Counted from the first letter of the stretch, positions 7,395 through 16,235 are shown. The stretch: DNA of 64,000 bases from Mesorhizobium prunaredense (GCF_900156895.1 NZ_FTPD01000023.1:130892-194891); one strand, 5' to 3'. The notes: generated by a model not told the origin, from the letters alone. Program-made: numbers and translations.

Positions 7395-8288
7395 TTATTC
7401 TGCGGCAATCGCATGCTTGGGTTGAACGGCTGCAGAATATTCGTTCATCAGAGTCTTGGCGATTTCGCCCACCTCGAATCGGTATGGACCGATCTCTGAA
7501 ACGGGCGTCACCTCGGCCGCCGTCCCGGTGAGGAAGCACTGCTGGAAGCCTTCGAGCTCTTCCGGCATGATGGTGCGCTCGATCACCTCGAAGCCGCGAT
7601 CCTTGGCAAGACCAATGACTGTACGGCGGGTGATGCCGTCGAGGAAGCAATCGGGGGTGGGGGTGTGGATCTTGCCGTCCTTGACGAAGAAGATGTTGGC
7701 GCCGGTCGCTTCCGCAACCTGGCCGCGCCAGTCGAGCATCATGGCGTCGGCATAGCCCTTGGCTTCGGCGGCATGTTTGGACATGGTGCAGATCATGTAG
7801 AGGCCGGCAGCCTTCGATTTCGACGGCGCGGTGCGCGGATCGGGGCGGCGCCATTCGGCCAGATCGAGGCGGACGCCCTTCAGCTTCTGTGCCGGATCGA
7901 AATAGCTCGGCCACTGCCAGATGGCGATGGCGCAGTTGATCCGGCTGTTTTGCGCCGAGACGCCCATCTGTTCGCTGCCGCGCCAGGCGATCGGCCGGAC
8001 ATAGGCATCCTGAAAACCCTGCTTCTTCAACAGCGTGCGGCAGGCGTCGTCGATCTCGGCAACCGAATAGGGAATCTTGAAGCCGAGCAGGCGTGCCGAT
8101 TCATGCAGGCGCTCGCTGTGGTCGGTCAGCTTGAAAATCTCGCCGCCATAGGCGCGTTCGCCCTCGAACACCGCGCTGGCGTAGTGCAGGCCATGGGTCA
8201 GCACGTGGATCTTGGCGTCGGCCCATTGGACGAACTCGCCGTTCATCCAGATAAAGCCGTCCAATTGGTCAAAGGGAACGGATGCCAT
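7395..8288 (-). CDS. ilvE: Branched-chain amino acid aminotransferase
   Basis: This 297-residue fold-type IV PLP enzyme transfers amino groups between glutamate and the keto acids of Leu, Ile and Val. Visible features are the N-terminal FIWMNGEFV and ASAVFEGERAYGG, the PLP-lysine region PSKSKAAGLY, and the cofactor-phosphate segment EATGANIFFV...TPDCFLDGITRRTV. The length is normal. The start ATG is preceded by GGAGGTTACC. It faces the marR-cenR-cenK operon divergently across a 240-base gap that contains a 35-base palindrome, so it may share that operator. A terminator follows immediately. Confidence 0.95.
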   Translation of the reverse strand: MASVPFDQLDGFIWMNGEFVQWADAKIHVLTHGLHYASAVFEGERAYGGEIFKLTDHSERLHESARLLGFKIPYSVAEIDDACRTLLKKQGFQDAYVRPIAWRGSEQMGVSAQNSRINCAIAIWQWPSYFDPAQKLKGVRLDLAEWRRPDPRTAPSKSKAAGLYMICTMSKHAAEAKGYADAMMLDWRGQVAEATGANIFFVKDGKIHTPTPDCFLDGITRRTVIGLAKDRGFEVIERTIMPEELEGFQQCFLTGTAAEVTPVSEIGPYRFEVGEIAKTLMNEYSAAVQPKHAIAAE

Positions 8289-8478
8289 GGTAACCTCCCG
8301 CGGGCGGCCGCCCGCACATTATCGTTGCGCGTTTCTTGTCAGCCGCATCGGGCGGCCGGTTCTCGAAGCGTAGGCGGATATATAAGATCTGGCAAACACA
8401 GGAAGTTCCGGAAAAACGGCTTTCCCTTGCCTTTTCGTTCGCAATCCGCCGAAAAGCTTGTCAAAAATTACCATTGCA

Positions 8479-8513
8479 GGGAAATTACGTCAATAGTACT
8501 GACATAATTTCCC
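8479..8513. promoter_or_regulatory. 35-base palindrome, probable MarR-type operator
   Basis: Arms GGGAAATTACGTCA and TGACATAATTTCCC (13 of 14 bases complementary) flank a 7-base centre. The centre lies 35 bases before the ATG of the MarR gene, where -10/-35 elements should be, and in the gap shared with divergent ilvE. Size, symmetry and position are what is expected of an autoregulatory winged-helix operator. Confidence 0.7.
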
Positions 8514-8530
8514 TTTCGCACGGAGAAATG

Positions 8531-9064
8531 ATGACGGATCGCAGCCACCCAGCCGGAAAACCGATCAGGACGGCGATCACCGACGAGGACGGCATCGACT
8601 TTGCCATCATCGAACTGTTCTTCTTCGCCTATCGCGATTTTACCTCCGATCCGGACCAGATCCTGTCCGACTATGGCTTTGGCCGCGCCCATCACCGGGT
8701 TCTGCATTTCGTCAATCGCAGGCCGGGCCTGACGGTCGCCGAACTCCTCGACGTGCTGAAGATCACCAAGCAGAGCCTGGCGCGCGTGCTCAAGCAACTG
8801 ATCGACACCGACCACATCGTCCAGTTGCAGGGTCCGCGCGACCGCCGCCAGCGCGAGCTCTATCCGACAGCCAAGGGCCGCGCCCTGGCGCTGGCGCTGG
8901 CACGGCCACAGTCACGCCGCATCCATGCTGCATTGGAAGATTCCGGAGCCACCGAACGCGCCTTGATCGAGCGCTTCCTGGAAGCGATGGTCAATCCGGA
9001 ACTAAGGGCGCAGATCGACATTGTGCCCGCAAAAACGTCAGGGAAAAGCCATGGAGACCATTGA
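8531..9064 (+). CDS. MarR family transcriptional regulator (PetP-like)
   Basis: The 177-residue protein carries a MarR winged helix at ~55-125: VAELLDVLKITKQSLARVLKQL is the recognition region and GPRDRRQRELYPTAKG the wing. Start choice: GGAG lies 5 bases before ATG 8531; the adjacent ATG 8528 is too close. Its 3' end overlaps the response-regulator gene by 14 bases. The marR-response-regulator order matches petP-petR of Rhodobacter, where PetP is a MarR protein next to the PetR/CenR regulator. The palindrome upstream is its likely autoregulatory site. The ligand, if any, is unknown. Confidence 0.85.
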   Translation: MTDRSHPAGKPIRTAITDEDGIDFAIIELFFFAYRDFTSDPDQILSDYGFGRAHHRVLHFVNRRPGLTVAELLDVLKITKQSLARVLKQLIDTDHIVQLQGPRDRRQRELYPTAKGRALALALARPQSRRIHAALEDSGATERALIERFLEAMVNPELRAQIDIVPAKTSGKSHGDH

Positions 9065-9770
9065 AAGGGTTGATCAACCGGCAGCACCGGACGACGACGC
9101 GCCGCATCTGCTGGTGATTGATGACGATACCCGTATCCGTAATCTTCTCAAACAATATCTGACCGAAAACGGCTTTCGCGTCACCGTTGCCGGAAATTCC
9201 GGCGAAGCGCGGCGCAAGCTCGCCGGCCTCGATTTCGATCTGCTCGTGCTCGATATCATGATGCCGGGCGAAACCGGCGTCGATCTCGCCAAGGCGCTGC
9301 GGGCAACCAAGAACGTGCCGATCCTGATGCTTACCGCGCTCTCCGAGACCGACAGCCGGATCACCGGGCTCGAGGCCGGCGCCGACGACTACCTGCCGAA
9401 GCCTTTCGATCCCCGCGAGTTGATCCTGCGCATCAACAACATTCTGCGCCGCGGCGGTCCGGCAACGACGCCCAAGGTCGAGCAGCTGGTCTTCGGGCCT
9501 TACACGTTCCAGATTGCCAGGCGGGAGCTCAAGCGCGGCGGCGAGGCTCTGAAGCTGACCGACCGCGAGCAGGAGATCCTGGCGATCTTCGCGGCCCGGG
9601 CCGGCGAAACGATACCGCGTCATGAACTTGTCGGCGACGAGTCCGAAGTCGGCGAGCGCACCATCGACGTCCAGATCAACAGGCTGCGCCGCAAGATCGA
9701 GCGCGACCCGTCCAATCCGGTCTGGCTGCAGACCGTGCGCGGTATTGGGTATCGGCTCAGCGTGGAATAG
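9051..9770 (+). CDS. cenR: OmpR-family response regulator CenR/PetR-like
   Basis: The 239-residue protein has a receiver domain (acidic pair VIDDDTRIR at ~25-30, phosphoacceptor Asp68 in LVLDIMMPGETG, Thr/Ser ~96, Lys in DDYLPKPFDP) and a C-terminal winged helix ending TVRGIGYRL. The start ATG follows AGGGAAAAG, inside the end of marR. Gene order (MarR, this regulator, then a kinase) and sequence style fit CenR, an alphaproteobacterial regulator of envelope integrity and division (PetR in Rhodobacter, OtpR in Brucella). The symbol is by family resemblance and position; it was not tested by alignment. Confidence 0.8.
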   Translation: METIERVDQPAAPDDDAPHLLVIDDDTRIRNLLKQYLTENGFRVTVAGNSGEARRKLAGLDFDLLVLDIMMPGETGVDLAKALRATKNVPILMLTALSETDSRITGLEAGADDYLPKPFDPRELILRINNILRRGGPATTPKVEQLVFGPYTFQIARRELKRGGEALKLTDREQEILAIFAARAGETIPRHELVGDESEVGERTIDVQINRLRRKIERDPSNPVWLQTVRGIGYRLSVE

Positions 9771-9822
9771 ACTGCCGCCCGCAGCCCCTTGTCGAGTGGC
9801 TGCAGATGAGCAAAAAGGGCGA

Positions 9823-11235
9823 ATGGCGACCACGCAACTGGAACGGCCGGGAGATCGCGGCTTGAGCGCTCGCGCCAGGCGGGCGTTGAAGGCGGTGCCG
9901 CTCGCCTGGAAACGGTTCTGGCGCCTCGTTTCGCTTTACATGCCGAAGCGGCTCTATGCCCGTTCGCTGATCATCGTCATCGCGCCGATGATCCTGCTGC
10001 AATCGGTCCTCGCCTTTGTCTTCATGGAACGCCACTGGCAGACCGTGACGCAGCGCCTGTCGCAGGCCACGGTCCGCGACATTGCGGCGATCGTCGACCT
10101 GGTAGAGACCTATCCGAACGACGCCGACTACGCCAACATCATCCGCATCGCGCAGGATCGCATGCAGCTGAAGATCGACTTGCTGCCGCCCGATCCGCTG
10201 CCGGCGCCAGGTCCAAAGCCGTTCTTCTCGATCCTCGACGAAATTCTCTCGTCCGAGATCACCCATCAGATCAACCGTCCGTTCTGGATCGATACGGTCG
10301 GCAATTCCAATATCATCGAGGTCCGCGTCCAACTCGAGGGCAAGGTGCTGCGCGCCTTCGTGCGCCGCAGCCAGGCCTATGCCTCGAACACGCACATTTT
10401 CCTGATCTGGATGGTCGGCACCTCGCTGGTGCTGCTGATGATCGCCATCCCGTTCCTGCGCAACCAGATCCGGCCGATCCTGACGCTGGCCGAGGCCGCT
10501 GAAAGTTTCGGCAAGGGCCGGCCGATGCCGCTCGATTTTCGTCCGCGCGGCGCCGAGGAGGTTCGCCGCGCCGGCTTTGCCTTCATCCAGATGCGCGAAC
10601 GCATCGAACGCCAGCTCGAACAGCGCACCGCCATGCTGACCGGCGTCAGTCACGACTTGAGGACCATCCTCACCCGTTTCAAGCTGCAGCTTGCGCTGAC
10701 CGGGACCAAGGCCGACACCGAGGCGCTCGGCCAGGACATCGACGACATGCAGTCCATGCTGGAAGGCTATCTCGCCTTTGCCCGCGGCGAGGCAACGGAA
10801 GACGCCGGCCGTTTCAACCTTGAAGCCTATTTCGACAAGCTCGGCGAGGAGGCCACGCTGCGCAAGCGCAAACTGTCGACCTCGCTCGCCGGCGATCCAA
10901 ATGTGCATGTGCGGCCCCACGCCTTTGCCCGGCTGTTGTCCAATGTCGTCGGCAACGCCTTCCGTTATGCCAAGACGGTTGAGATCAACGCCAACCACGG
11001 CCGCGGCTCGCTGCTCGTCACCATCGACGACGACGGTCCGGGCATTCCGCCCGAAAAGCGCGAGCACGTGTTCAAGCCTTTCGTGCGGCTTGACGAAGCC
11101 CGCAACCTCGACGCCAGCGGCACCGGCCTTGGCCTTGCCATCGCACGCGACATTGCCCGCAGCCATGGCGGCGACATCATGCTCGACAAGAGCCCGCTCG
11201 GCGGCTTGCGCGCCGTCATCAAGGTTCCGGCCTGA
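9823..11235 (+). CDS. cenK: Sensor histidine kinase CenK-like
   Basis: A 470-residue EnvZ-type membrane kinase. Transmembrane segments lie at ~48-67 and ~190-215 with a ~120-residue periplasmic domain between, then HAMP, then the dimerisation/phosphoacceptor helix GVSHDLRTILTRFKL (His ~277), and an ATPase domain with N box, TIDDDGPGIP (~403) and GTGLGLAIA (~433). The residue after HDLRT is Ile rather than the usual Pro. AAGGGCGA precedes the ATG; 52 bases separate it from cenR, so the two are probably cotranscribed. It should sense the envelope and phosphorylate CenR. Confidence 0.82.
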   Translation: MATTQLERPGDRGLSARARRALKAVPLAWKRFWRLVSLYMPKRLYARSLIIVIAPMILLQSVLAFVFMERHWQTVTQRLSQATVRDIAAIVDLVETYPNDADYANIIRIAQDRMQLKIDLLPPDPLPAPGPKPFFSILDEILSSEITHQINRPFWIDTVGNSNIIEVRVQLEGKVLRAFVRRSQAYASNTHIFLIWMVGTSLVLLMIAIPFLRNQIRPILTLAEAAESFGKGRPMPLDFRPRGAEEVRRAGFAFIQMRERIERQLEQRTAMLTGVSHDLRTILTRFKLQLALTGTKADTEALGQDIDDMQSMLEGYLAFARGEATEDAGRFNLEAYFDKLGEEATLRKRKLSTSLAGDPNVHVRPHAFARLLSNVVGNAFRYAKTVEINANHGRGSLLVTIDDDGPGIPPEKREHVFKPFVRLDEARNLDASGTGLGLAIARDIARSHGGDIMLDKSPLGGLRAVIKVPA

Positions 11236-11243
11236 TTAGAACG

Positions 11244-11305
11244 ACGTGCGTCCTTGGACGCACAAAGCACGCTCTAACACTTGAACTTACGCATCGTGCT
11301 TTCAG
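11244..11305. repeat. Intergenic repeat, family of 20134-20217
   Basis: GTGCGTCC..GGACGCAC hairpin, then CAAAG.ACGCT.TA.CAC.TTGA and CGCAT..T.CTTTC. Base for base, this follows the element after prs (20134 onward) with about one difference in five. It acts as the 3' hairpin of cenK. Confidence 0.65.
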
Positions 11306-11451
11306 GTGGTTGTAGACGGCGATCGGCTATGCCTTCATCGGCCCGTCATGAAACCATGCTGAAGAGCGCGCATGAAGCGCGTGATCCTGATTGATTCGGC
11401 CTTGCGGCCCCGCATCAAGGAAACCGACGACCTTTCAAGCAAAGGCCTGCT

Positions 11452-12537
11452 ATGCGCATCCTGATGGTCACCGACGCCTGGCGCCCGCAAGTCAACGGCG
11501 TTGTCCATACGCTGGAACGGCTTTCGGAGACCCTGAAATCCTTCGACGTCGAGACGGACTTCCTGACCCCGAATATCTTTCGCACCTTGCCGCTGCCGAC
11601 CTATCCCGACATCCGGCTGGCGCTGACGACGCCAGGCCACGTCGCGCGTCTGATCGAAGCGCGCAATGCCGATCATATCCATATCGTCACCGAGGGCCCG
11701 CTCGGCATCATGGCGCGGCGCTATTGCCGCAAGGCCGGCCGGCCGTTCACGACAAGCTATCACACGCGCTTTCCGGAATATCTGAGCGCGCGGCTGCCTA
11801 TACCGGAAGCCTGGGCCTATCGCTGGCTTCGCGATTTCCACAATTCCGGACAAGGCACGCTGGTCGCCACCCAATCGCTGGCGGACGATCTGGCGGCGCG
11901 CGGCTTCACCAAGCTCAGGCCATGGACGCGCGGCGTCGATACCGACCATTTCCGACCGGACAAGAAAAAGGATCTGGGGCTCAAACGACCGATCTTCCTC
12001 TGCGTCGGCCGCGTCGCGATCGAAAAGAACCTGGCCGCCTTCCTCGACCTGGATTTGCCTGGCAGCAAGGTGGTCGTCGGCGAGGGGCCGGAGTTGGCCA
12101 GGCTCAAGGCCAGATACCCCGATGCCCACTTCCTTGGCCACCGCCCGAACGACGAACTGGCCGAAATCTACGCCTCTGCCGATGTCTTCGTCTTTCCCAG
12201 CCGCACCGACACGTTCGGCAATGTCATCATCGAGGCGCTGGCCAGCGGCACGCCGGTCGCAGCCTATCCGGTGACCGGGCCAATCGACATTGTCGGCGAC
12301 GGCGTCGGCGGAGCGGTGTCGAACGATTTGCGTGAGGCCGCGCTCGCCGCGCTCGACGTCGACCGCGCCGAGGCGCGCCAACGGGCAATGCGCTATAGCT
12401 GGAAAGCCTGCACGGAAATGTTCCTGGAAACGGTTGGAGAGGCGCTGGGCACCCAGCGAAAACTGACACCACCTTTCGTCATCCACGGGCGAAGCGGCGA
12501 CAAAGCCGACGCGCAGACCCGAGGATCCATTCCGTGA
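11452..12537 (+). CDS. GT4-family glycosyltransferase
   Basis: The 361-residue protein is a two-domain GT-B enzyme. N-terminal: RILMVTDAWRPQVNGVV, where the Gly near residue 16 belongs to the usual GGVE-type loop; YHTRFPEY lies at ~103. C-terminal: CVGRVAIEKN (~186) and the nucleotide-sugar site FPSRTDTFGNVIIEALASGTPV (~247), with the conserved E-x7-E pair. It resembles alpha-mannosyltransferases and the rhizobial Agt enzymes that make glucosyl/glucuronosyl-diacylglycerol under phosphate limitation; acceptor and donor are not proven. The last ~20 codons run into an intergenic inverted repeat, so the C-terminal tail is probably repeat-derived. Confidence 0.82.
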   Translation: MRILMVTDAWRPQVNGVVHTLERLSETLKSFDVETDFLTPNIFRTLPLPTYPDIRLALTTPGHVARLIEARNADHIHIVTEGPLGIMARRYCRKAGRPFTTSYHTRFPEYLSARLPIPEAWAYRWLRDFHNSGQGTLVATQSLADDLAARGFTKLRPWTRGVDTDHFRPDKKKDLGLKRPIFLCVGRVAIEKNLAAFLDLDLPGSKVVVGEGPELARLKARYPDAHFLGHRPNDELAEIYASADVFVFPSRTDTFGNVIIEALASGTPVAAYPVTGPIDIVGDGVGGAVSNDLREAALAALDVDRAEARQRAMRYSWKACTEMFLETVGEALGTQRKLTPPFVIHGRSGDKADAQTRGSIP

Positions 12538-12665
12538 CCTGCGAGCGGCCCCTTCGGTGAAGAACTTGTCGGGTTGAGGCGGCGGCGGGCCGCACTTGCT
12601 CCACAGGAGCGGCCAAGGAAAGCCTGCGCGTCGGCTTCGCTCCCGCTCCGCCCGTGTGTGACGAA
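12474..12665. repeat. Imperfect 42-base inverted repeat
   Basis: Left arm 12474-12516 and right arm 12623-12665 are about 80% complementary (left: TTCGTC.CACGGGCG.AGCGG, AGCCGACGCGCAG). The left arm lies inside the 3' end of the glycosyltransferase gene; the right arm ends two bases before the csaA stop codon. It looks like an inserted repeat pair and could form a long hairpin ending both convergent transcripts. Confidence 0.65.
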
Positions 12666-12666
12666 G

Positions 12667-13026
12667 CTAGAACAGTCGGCCGCCGTCAGGCACCCTGCGT
12701 TCGATCGCACCGAGGACGACCGCACCCTCTTCGTCGGGAAAGCCAAGCGTCAGCACTTCCGACATGAAGGGGCCGATCTGCCGCGGCGGAAAATTGACCA
12801 CGGCGAACACCTGCCGACCGATCAGCGTCTCGGGCGCATAGTATTTGGTGATCTGCGCCGACGATTTCTTGACCCCGATCTCAGCGCCGAAATCGATCTT
12901 CAGCTTGATCGACGGCTTGCGCGCCTGCGGAAACGGCTCAGCCTCGACGATCGTGCCGGCGCGAATGTCGACACGGTCGAAATCGGCGAAGCTGATCTCG
13001 GGCTTGCGCTGGCTGCTCGAACTCAT
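12667..13026 (-). CDS. csaA: tRNA-binding domain protein CsaA
   Basis: A 119-residue single OB-fold protein of the EMAP-II-like tRNA-binding family: FDRVDIRAGTIVEAEPFPQARKPS at the N-terminus, then the conserved S-A-Q-I (KKSSAQITKYY), VFAVVNFPPRQIG and a final GAIERRVPDGGRLF. CsaA homodimers bind tRNA and have been described as export chaperones in Bacillus; the role in alphaproteobacteria is unclear. The start is the ATG followed by a Ser-rich opening. It lies 18 bases after the YbjN-family gene, likely in one operon. Confidence 0.9.
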   Translation of the reverse strand: MSSSSQRKPEISFADFDRVDIRAGTIVEAEPFPQARKPSIKLKIDFGAEIGVKKSSAQITKYYAPETLIGRQVFAVVNFPPRQIGPFMSEVLTLGFPDEEGAVVLGAIERRVPDGGRLF

Positions 13027-13044
13027 GGAGGGTCAGGACCTGGC

Positions 13045-13545
13045 TCAGGCGTTTCCGTAGGTCTCGAACAGGACGCCGGCCAGCGCATCCTTGGCCGAAG
13101 TTCCCGACCAGACGACGAACTGGAACGCCTGGAAGTAGCATTCACAGGCTTCCAGCGCCGACGATAGCAGCACCTCGACCTGCTGGCTCGACGGCTCGAC
13201 CCCGCCGGCGAGCAGCAGCGACTGGCGGAACATGATCGCGCCTTCCTGCTCCCAAAGGTCGAAATGGCCGAACAGCATCTGCTCGTTGATCAGCGAAAGC
13301 AGCCGCATCACTTCGAGCGCGCGCGCCTCCGGCACCTTGACGTCGAAAGCGCAGGCTAGGTGCAGCGCCTCGAAATCCTCCATCCAGGAAAATGAGACGT
13401 GGTAGTCGGTCCAGCTTCCGGCAACCGAAATCGAAATCTCGTCGTCGCCGGCCCGTTCGAAGGACCAGTCGTTGTTGTGCGCCACCTGCTCGATAACATC
13501 CACCGGATGGATTTCGCGCGAGAATTCGAGTTCGAGAAGTTCCAT
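13045..13545 (-). CDS. YbjN domain-containing protein
   Basis: The 166-residue protein starts MELLELEF after an AGGAA ribosome-binding site. The frame is open 20 codons further but without coding character. It fits the YbjN family (PF10722), a type III secretion chaperone-like alpha/beta fold: WSFERAGDDEISISVAG, DYHVSFSWMEDFEALHLACAFD, then INEQMLFGHFDLWEQEGAIMFRQSLLL. In enterobacteria YbjN affects motility and stress tolerance; the mechanism is not settled. Cytoplasmic. It probably forms an operon with csaA. Confidence 0.85.
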   Translation of the reverse strand: MELLELEFSREIHPVDVIEQVAHNNDWSFERAGDDEISISVAGSWTDYHVSFSWMEDFEALHLACAFDVKVPEARALEVMRLLSLINEQMLFGHFDLWEQEGAIMFRQSLLLAGGVEPSSQQVEVLLSSALEACECYFQAFQFVVWSGTSAKDALAGVLFETYGNA

Positions 13546-13861
13546 GAATGCTTCCTGTCGTTCAGGGGAGCGCCTCACGCTCCGCGGGGCACACACAGCG
13601 AACAATTTTGTCTAGAACTCGGACGGCCGGGACTTCGTCAACACAAAGACCCCAGACCGGACCCCACCGCCCGGCGCATGATCCTGCTCCGAATCATGCA
13701 ACAAATTCAGTCTATTGATCGGGAGTCGCGTGACCAGCCCAATTTTTCGCACTGCGTCATTCGCATGTGGAAAGCCGCTGTCACAAAGATTCACGCAATG
13801 CCGGTAAGCGATTCACGACAAAGCGCTTTTTGCGATTGTGCTTTGTGGAAAAGTTTAGCGA

Positions 13862-14164
13862 TTATTTTTTTGGTCTGGGCTTTGCCGCAGCCGCAGGCGT
13901 GGCCTGCCCGGTCAATTCGGCGAGCTTCGCCTCGAGCGCTTCGACGCGCGTCGCGAGACGGGTGTTTTCTTCCCTGGCTTTTACCGCCATGTCGCGGGCG
14001 GCCTCGAATTCTTCGCGCTGCACCAGGTCCATCGAGTTGAGAACACGCTCGGCCTGCCCTTTGAAGGCGGTTTCCACTTCGCGGCGCACGCCTTGCGCGG
14101 CACCCGCAGCGTCGGTCATCAGCTTGGCGAATTCATCGAGAATGCGGTTCGGTCCGGTCGACAT
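13862..14164 (-). CDS. ubiK: Ubiquinone biosynthesis accessory factor UbiK (BMFP family)
   Basis: A 100-residue protein, mainly alpha-helical. Residues ~8-50 are amphipathic (RILDEFAKLMTDAAGAAQGV) and ~48-85 form a C-terminal coiled coil (REEFEAARDMAVKAREENT...ALEAKLAEL), followed by an Ala/Lys/Pro tail. This is the BMFP/DUF526 architecture; UbiK in E. coli is a trimeric accessory factor that helps the Ubi complex and lipids in aerobic ubiquinone synthesis. GAGG before the ATG supports the start. It is divergent from lgt. Confidence 0.85.
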   Translation of the reverse strand: MSTGPNRILDEFAKLMTDAAGAAQGVRREVETAFKGQAERVLNSMDLVQREEFEAARDMAVKAREENTRLATRVEALEAKLAELTGQATPAAAAKPRPKK

Positions 14165-14295
14165 GGCAAATCCTCGCTTGCTCGATTTGACGTAGTGGCG
14201 CGCGACGCGGAATGCAAGCATCCACGTCGCCTTGACCCCGTCAAAACCCTGCCGCATGGTCCGCGCCCGAACGTGATCGCAACCGGGAGATCCTG

Positions 14296-15150
14296 TTGAG
14301 CGAGTATCTTATGCTGCCGCTGGCCGCCCTGCCCTTCCCCAACATCGACCCGGTCATCGTCCAGATCGGACCGCTGGCGGTGCATTGGTATGGCGTCGGC
14401 TACATCGTCGGCATTCTCTTCGCCTGGTGGTATGCCAAGCGGCTCGTCACCAATGCAAGGCTCTGGCCCGACGGCACCGTGCCCATGAAGCCCGAGGATC
14501 TCGACGACTTCATCGTCTGGGCGGCCATCGGCGTGGTGCTTGGCGGGCGTGTCGGCTACGTGCTGTTTTACGACCTGCCGCGCTACATCGCTCATCCGCT
14601 CGATATCCTTGCCGTCTGGCAGGGCGGCATGTCTTTCCATGGCGGGCTGCTCGGCGTCATTCTCGCCATGACGCTGTTTTCCTGGTCGCGCGGCATCCGC
14701 GCATGGTCGCTGTTCGATGTGGTGGCGGCCGGCGTGCCGGTCGGCCTTGGCCTCGTCCGCATGGCGAATTTCATCAACTCCGAACTCTGGGGCCGGCCGA
14801 CCGACGTGCCATGGGCGGTCGAATTCCCCAATGGCGGGCCCTTTGCGCGCCATCCGAGCCAGCTCTACGAGGCGCTGCTCGAAGGCCTGGTGCTATTCCT
14901 GGTCCTGCGCTTCCTCACCCATTCCAGGCTCAAGCTGAAGACGCCGCGCTTCGTCGGCGGCGCTTTCATCGCCGGTTATGGTCTCTCGCGCATCCTTGTC
15001 GAATTCTTCCGCGAGCCCGACCAGCAGCTCGGCTACCTCCTCGGCACCAGCTGGCTGACGATGGGCATGGTGCTGTCGCTGCCGATGCTGCTGGCCGGCA
15101 TATGGGCGATGGCGACCGCAAAGCCGGTTACGCAATCGCAGCCGGTATGA
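14296..15150 (+). CDS. lgt: Prolipoprotein diacylglyceryl transferase
   Basis: Lgt moves diacylglycerol from phosphatidylglycerol to the lipobox cysteine of preprolipoproteins in the inner membrane. The 284-residue protein has about seven membrane segments and the Lgt signatures VHWYGVGYI, GGRVGYVLFY, FHGGLLGV and the RMANFINSELWGRPTD loop, plus HPSQLYEALLEG. The start taken is TTG at 14296 because GGGAG lies 6 bases before it; ATG 14311 has no ribosome-binding site. The stop overlaps the ATG of the next gene (ATGA), so the two are coupled. Confidence 0.96.
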   Translation: MSEYLMLPLAALPFPNIDPVIVQIGPLAVHWYGVGYIVGILFAWWYAKRLVTNARLWPDGTVPMKPEDLDDFIVWAAIGVVLGGRVGYVLFYDLPRYIAHPLDILAVWQGGMSFHGGLLGVILAMTLFSWSRGIRAWSLFDVVAAGVPVGLGLVRMANFINSELWGRPTDVPWAVEFPNGGPFARHPSQLYEALLEGLVLFLVLRFLTHSRLKLKTPRFVGGAFIAGYGLSRILVEFFREPDQQLGYLLGTSWLTMGMVLSLPMLLAGIWAMATAKPVTQSQPV

Positions 15151-16235
15151 CACGGCTGAAAACCCGCATCGTCGAGCTGATCGGTGCGGCCGGGCCGATT
15201 CCCGTCAACCACTACATGGCGCTTTGCCTGTTCGATCCGCTGGACGGCTATTATACGACGCGCGAGCCGTTCGGGGCTGCCGGCGACTTCGTCACCGCAC
15301 CGGAGATCAGCCAGATGTTCGGCGAGTTGATCGCCGTCTGGCTCTACGAAGCCTGGCTGGCGACCGGCCGGCCGATGCCGGTCACCATCGCCGAGATCGG
15401 CCCCGGCCGCGGCACGCTGATGAAGGACATGCTGCGCACGCTTTCGCGGCTCGATCCGGCGCTGACCGCCGGTGCGTCGTTCGCCTTGATCGAGACCAGC
15501 CCGCGGCTGGCCGATGTCCAGAAGCAAACGCTTGCCGCCACGCCGGCCGCGATCGGCTGGCACGAAAGCATCGACACGCTGCCGCAGACCCCGCTTTTCA
15601 TCGTCGGCAACGAATTGTTCGACGCGGTGCCAATCCGCCAGTTCGTCCGCGCCGGAACAGGCTGGCGCGAACGGATGATCGGCCTTGATGGCGCCGACGA
15701 ACTGCATGTCTTCGCCGGCGCCGGCTCGGTCGATCCAACGCTGTTGCCGGGCGATGCCGAAAACGCGCCACAGGGCGCGATCGTCGAGGTCGCGCCGGCC
15801 CGAGCCGCGCTGATGGCGAGCATCGCCGAGCGATTGGCCGGGCTCGGCGGCGCCGGCCTGTTCCTCGACTATGGCTATCTCCGGCCAGGGATCGGCGACA
15901 CGCTGCAGGCCTTGCGCAAGCACGATCACGAAGATGTGCTGGCCAATCCGGGCGAAGCCGATCTCACCGCCCATGTCGATTTCGCCGCCCTTGCCGCAAT
16001 CGTGCGGGCGCATGGCCTCGATGCCCATCTCTCCACGCAAGGCGAATTCCTGGTGGAAATGGGGCTTCTCGAACGCGCCGGCCAACTCGGCGCCAATGCC
16101 AATGAGGCGGCTCGCGAAAAGATTGCGGGCGAGGTCGAACGCCTCGCCGGTCCGCAAGCCATGGGCGACCTGTTCAAGGTGCTTGCCGTCCTGCCTGCCG
16201 GCATCGCCGTTCCGCCCTTTGCAACGGCGGATTGA
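15147..16235 (+). CDS. MidA/NDUFAF7 family SAM-dependent methyltransferase
   Basis: The 362-residue protein overlaps lgt by 4 bases. Family hallmarks: GDFVTAPEISQMFGELI near residue 50, the SAM-binding loop IAEIGPGRGTLMKDMLR near 90, IVGNELFDAVPIRQF near 150 and FLDYGY near 235. In mitochondria NDUFAF7 dimethylates an arginine of the complex I subunit NDUFS2; bacterial members are presumed protein arginine methyltransferases, but the target here is unproven. The lgt-midA-pgeF order is widespread in alphaproteobacteria. Confidence 0.92.
   Translation: MTRLKTRIVELIGAAGPIPVNHYMALCLFDPLDGYYTTREPFGAAGDFVTAPEISQMFGELIAVWLYEAWLATGRPMPVTIAEIGPGRGTLMKDMLRTLSRLDPALTAGASFALIETSPRLADVQKQTLAATPAAIGWHESIDTLPQTPLFIVGNELFDAVPIRQFVRAGTGWRERMIGLDGADELHVFAGAGSVDPTLLPGDAENAPQGAIVEVAPARAALMASIAERLAGLGGAGLFLDYGYLRPGIGDTLQALRKHDHEDVLANPGEADLTAHVDFAALAAIVRAHGLDAHLSTQGEFLVEMGLLERAGQLGANANEAAREKIAGEVERLAGPQAMGDLFKVLAVLPAGIAVPPFATAD

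Noticed and set aside
9757..11166. A ~470-codon minus-strand frame opposite the histidine kinase
   Set aside because: Antisense shadow caused by high GC; the sense strand encodes a complete kinase.
11345..11362. CCGTCATGAAACCATGCT before the glycosyltransferase, resembling a Pho box
   Set aside because: Only the first half-site is close to CTGTCAT; the second half does not match, and it is ~100 bases from the gene.
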